From: Cupriavidus pampae | GTDB taxonomy: Bacteria; Pseudomonadota; Gammaproteobacteria; Burkholderiales; Burkholderiaceae | Assembly: GCF_914271485.1 (NCBI RefSeq) | Contig: NZ_CAJZAG010000011.1 | Coordinates: 248,001-312,000, forward strand | DNA length: 64,000 nt | Direction: 5' to 3' | Shown here: positions 61,954 through 64,000 of the stretch, in pieces | Position numbering within the stretch: position 1 is the first letter of the stretch | How the letters are laid out: every line of letters begins with the position of its first letter | Notes under the pieces: generated by a model | Seen by the model: only the letters and a program-made list of their open reading frames with translations | The model's database searches: none | Told to the model about the DNA's origin: nothing | Position numbers and translations under genes: made by a program

Positions 61954-63912
61954 TCATGCGGAGTCGATCTGCCAGAGCCGCTGCATGGCCTGCAGGCGGC
62001 GCGCGCATTCGGTGTGCACGTAGCGCGTCGTAGTATCCAGCGAGGCATGCCCGACGTTCTGCTGGACCACCTCGATTGGCACCCCCGCAGCGAGGGCGTG
62101 CGAGACGTGCGTGTGGCGGAGCCAGTGGGCGCTGGCCGCGCGCATTCGACGCGCCGCGGCAGGATCGTCCCCCTCGAGTCGCTCTGCGCACCGCGCGAGG
62201 AAGCGCTTGAGCTGCCGGTGAAACGCATTTCCCGATACTCCGGTGCGCCCCGACACCAACGCCGTTTCGCCGGGACTCGGCGCTGGCCGCAGGTGGGCCG
62301 GGCCGAGCAGCGGCACCGCCTCGCCCGCCTGCAGCACGCCGGCGCAACCGCGGGCCGCGAGATACGCCACCAGGCAATCGACCAGCACCGCGGGGACGGG
62401 GACCTCGCGCACCTTGCCGCCCTTGCCACGCACCATCAGCCACCAGCCCTCGAGGGGCGCCCCGTCCGCCTGCGGCAGGCTCGTCCTGCGTAGATCGGCG
62501 GTCGTCGCCGCCATGAGTTCGGCCAGGCGCAGCCCCGTGTCGTGCAGCAGCGGCAACGCCAGTTGCAGGCGCAGCGAAGCCAGGCCCGGTGGCAGTTGCG
62601 CGAGCGCTTGCCGTAGCCCCCGCCACTGCTGCGTGGTGAAGCCGCGGCCGGCATCGGGCCCGCGTGCCACCTCGCAGGGCGCCACAACCGCGCGCCAGGG
62701 ATTGCCGAGTAGGTAGCCCTGGTCGACCAGAAAGCCGAACAGGTTGCCCAGCACCCCGATCGCATAGGCACATGAGCGCGGCGACAGCGGGCCGGCGAAC
62801 GGGCGCCACCGGCTTGACCAGCGGGGTTGTCCAATCCCCCCGCACCAGGTGGGATCGGGGGCCAACAGGAAATCCCGGTAGGCCACGCAATCCTCGACTG
62901 TGAGTGAGGACAGCGCGCGTCGGCGCCACAGCACCGCCCATAGCAGCATGCGCTCAGCTTCCTTACGGTAGGCACGTTGCGTGAGGGTTGCTGGCGCGGC
63001 AGCACGCGCGGCACGGCCCCGTGCCGCCAGCCAGGCGAGGATGGCCGCCCGGTCGTCGTCCGCCGCGAGCAGACATCGCTCGTGCGGAGCCCGAAACCGC
63101 CCCGCCGCGCCACTCAGCTCAACCGGCACGACCAAATGCTCCAACGGCATCAGCGCGCTGCACCGCTCACCCGACAGGTCGGTCTGGGCGCTGTCAGGCA
63201 GCGCCCCAAGGGTGTCGGCGTGCGTGGCGACGAACTGCCCGAGTGCGCGCGCCTTGATGATGCCGATGCCGCGCAACTGCCGCCACCAGGCACGGCTCAG
63301 CGCCATGCGCGCGTGCAGCGCGCCCAAGGTGGGCACATCTGCGGCGATCAGCCGTGCGGCCAGCGAGGCGATCAGCCACGCCTCGACCCCGTCGGCCGGC
63401 CGCGGCGGCATCGCGATGCGGGCTTCCAGTGTGTGGATGGCTGCCAGTTGCCGGTGCAGCAGCGCGGTGCGGCGCCGCTGGCACGCGAGCGCCATGCCGA
63501 ACGCCGCCTCATAGGCCGCCAATTGCTCGGCTTCGCCGCAATCCGTCAGGCCCTGCGTGTCGGCAAAGGCCGCGAGCGTCGGCAACGGCACCACGACCCG
63601 CGGCGCGAGATCGAGACGCAGCAGACGTGCCTGCGCGAAGTCGCCGCCGCGCGCCGCTGCCGCCGCCAGTTCCGTGCGGATCCAACCGGTCACGCGATGC
63701 ACGCGCGGCGTGTCGGCATAATCGCCCGCCTCGGGCAGGTAGCGCTCCCACACCGCCTGCGGCGCGAGTCCCTCGACGACGGCGCGCAGGAACGCAAAGT
63801 GGCCGCGGTGCAGGCGCCGCCGCGTGATCGCGCGCCCGGGCGCGACGCTCACGCACGGGCCACCGGCGGCAGCGTGGCCGGCCGCAAGTTCGAGAAAGGT
63901 ATCCGGCGGCAT
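61954..63912 (-). CDS. Large tyrosine recombinase (phage integrase family, N-terminal DUF3701-like domain)
   Basis: 652 residues. The N-terminal RGHFAFLRAVVEGLAPQAVWERYL, then DTPRVHRVTGWIRTELAAAA, resembles DUF3701/Phage_int_SAM domains that head long Burkholderiales integrases. The catalytic domain shows Arg in TGLRLAELM, HxxR in HWLRHTHVSHAL, the His of VGHASLDTTTRYVH and the Tyr of RYVH, i.e. a complete active site. It ends 490 bases before tnsC on the same strand. It may integrate a host island or act with the transposon as a second system. A homologous neighbour often found beside it would lie beyond 64000. Confidence 0.88.
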   Translation of the reverse strand: MPPDTFLELAAGHAAAGGPCVSVAPGRAITRRRLHRGHFAFLRAVVEGLAPQAVWERYLPEAGDYADTPRVHRVTGWIRTELAAAAARGGDFAQARLLRLDLAPRVVVPLPTLAAFADTQGLTDCGEAEQLAAYEAAFGMALACQRRRTALLHRQLAAIHTLEARIAMPPRPADGVEAWLIASLAARLIAADVPTLGALHARMALSRAWWRQLRGIGIIKARALGQFVATHADTLGALPDSAQTDLSGERCSALMPLEHLVVPVELSGAAGRFRAPHERCLLAADDDRAAILAWLAARGRAARAAAPATLTQRAYRKEAERMLLWAVLWRRRALSSLTVEDCVAYRDFLLAPDPTWCGGIGQPRWSSRWRPFAGPLSPRSCAYAIGVLGNLFGFLVDQGYLLGNPWRAVVAPCEVARGPDAGRGFTTQQWRGLRQALAQLPPGLASLRLQLALPLLHDTGLRLAELMAATTADLRRTSLPQADGAPLEGWWLMVRGKGGKVREVPVPAVLVDCLVAYLAARGCAGVLQAGEAVPLLGPAHLRPAPSPGETALVSGRTGVSGNAFHRQLKRFLARCAERLEGDDPAAARRMRAASAHWLRHTHVSHALAAGVPIEVVQQNVGHASLDTTTRYVHTECARRLQAMQRLWQIDSA

Positions 63913-64000
63913 GGCGCCCTCCGCACAGTGAAGAATCGTGCACGGCGAAGGGGGTCGGCGGCGACAGCAATGCGAGGTCGGCCTCGGGCGTCGGCGTTTC

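Larger units (their letters stand above)
53545..64000. mobile_element. Tn7-like transposon, left part (right end beyond window)
   Basis: Begins with TGTG at 53545, the Tn7-type terminus. Three TnsB-box-like repeats follow in the first 165 bases. The operon tnsC, tniQ, tniQ, tnsA, tnsB (61452 down to 53823) reads towards this end. No second set of boxes or a CACA terminus with TTGAA was found up to 64000, so the element continues. The recombinase at 61954 may be part of it or belong to an adjoining island. Confidence 0.8.

Noticed and set aside
61757..62941. A 394-codon reading frame on the minus strand within the recombinase region
   Set aside because: It is an Arg/Gly/Ala-rich shadow of the integrase frame; the integrase shows a full catalytic motif set.
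1..64000. CRISPR arrays, rRNA, tRNA genes
   Set aside because: No regularly spaced direct repeats or tRNA/rRNA-like stretches were seen; a covariance-model search was not possible.

Overview
The window is GC-rich, tightly packed bacterial DNA. Two Bug/TctC-type periplasmic binding receptors, several LysR regulators, a phasin and many small catabolic operons point to a betaproteobacterium of the Burkholderiales, probably Cupriavidus or a close relative. That is inferred from gene families; no rRNA or tRNA gene was seen.

Layout. 1-10.6 kb: a truncated dipeptide-type ABC binding protein, a TauD dioxygenase, a Tat-exported hydrolase, and a divergent pair of operons (transporter, ferredoxin, small protein, ferredoxin on minus; haem-oxygenase-like diiron protein, aldehyde dehydrogenase, GlcG/HbpS protein, ferredoxin-reductase on plus) ending in a GntR regulator. 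Four GTATAC-centred sites suggest one local regulon. 10.7-18.9 kb: a glycerol-type operon (MFS transporter, FGGY kinase, glycerol-3-phosphate dehydrogenase, alkyl-DHAP-synthase-like flavoprotein, GlpP antiterminator) whose leader carries a perfect hairpin, followed by a Bug receptor. 19-34 kb: unknown protein, NHL lipoprotein, SrpA catalase plus cytochrome b561, a LysR-flanked catabolic operon (peptidase, Bug receptor, HIBADH-type dehydrogenase, aldehyde dehydrogenase), phospholipase C with a small lipoprotein, and alanine racemase.

34.2-37.3 kb is the first island of high interest. A 61-residue precursor with a signal-peptide-like N-terminus and a C-terminal Asn is followed by an MccB-like ThiF/E1 adenylating enzyme and a HIT protein, with a second shortened HIT paralogue and a PH-domain gene beside them. 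This resembles microcin C-type peptide-nucleotide loci (MccA, MccB, MccH) but lacks the usual MFS exporter. Its promoter region is AT-rich and carries a perfect palindrome.

37.4-53.4 kb holds housekeeping and accessory metabolism: a glutamine amidotransferase-like protein, a DASS transporter, a BON-like secreted protein, a lactonase-like hydrolase, a Dyp peroxidase, a phasin, and LysR/pirin/FMN-reductase/acyl-CoA-dehydrogenase-like clusters.

53.545 kb to beyond the window end is a Tn7-like element. Its left end begins TGTG and carries Tn7-style TnsB boxes (ACAATAAAG). The operon order is tnsC-tniQ-tniQ-tnsA-tnsB, translationally coupled throughout. Both TniQ proteins keep their zinc-finger ligands, but by motif reading TnsA, TnsB and TnsC have all lost catalytic residues while their frames stay open. 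A large tyrosine recombinase lies upstream. The other end of the element is not in the window.
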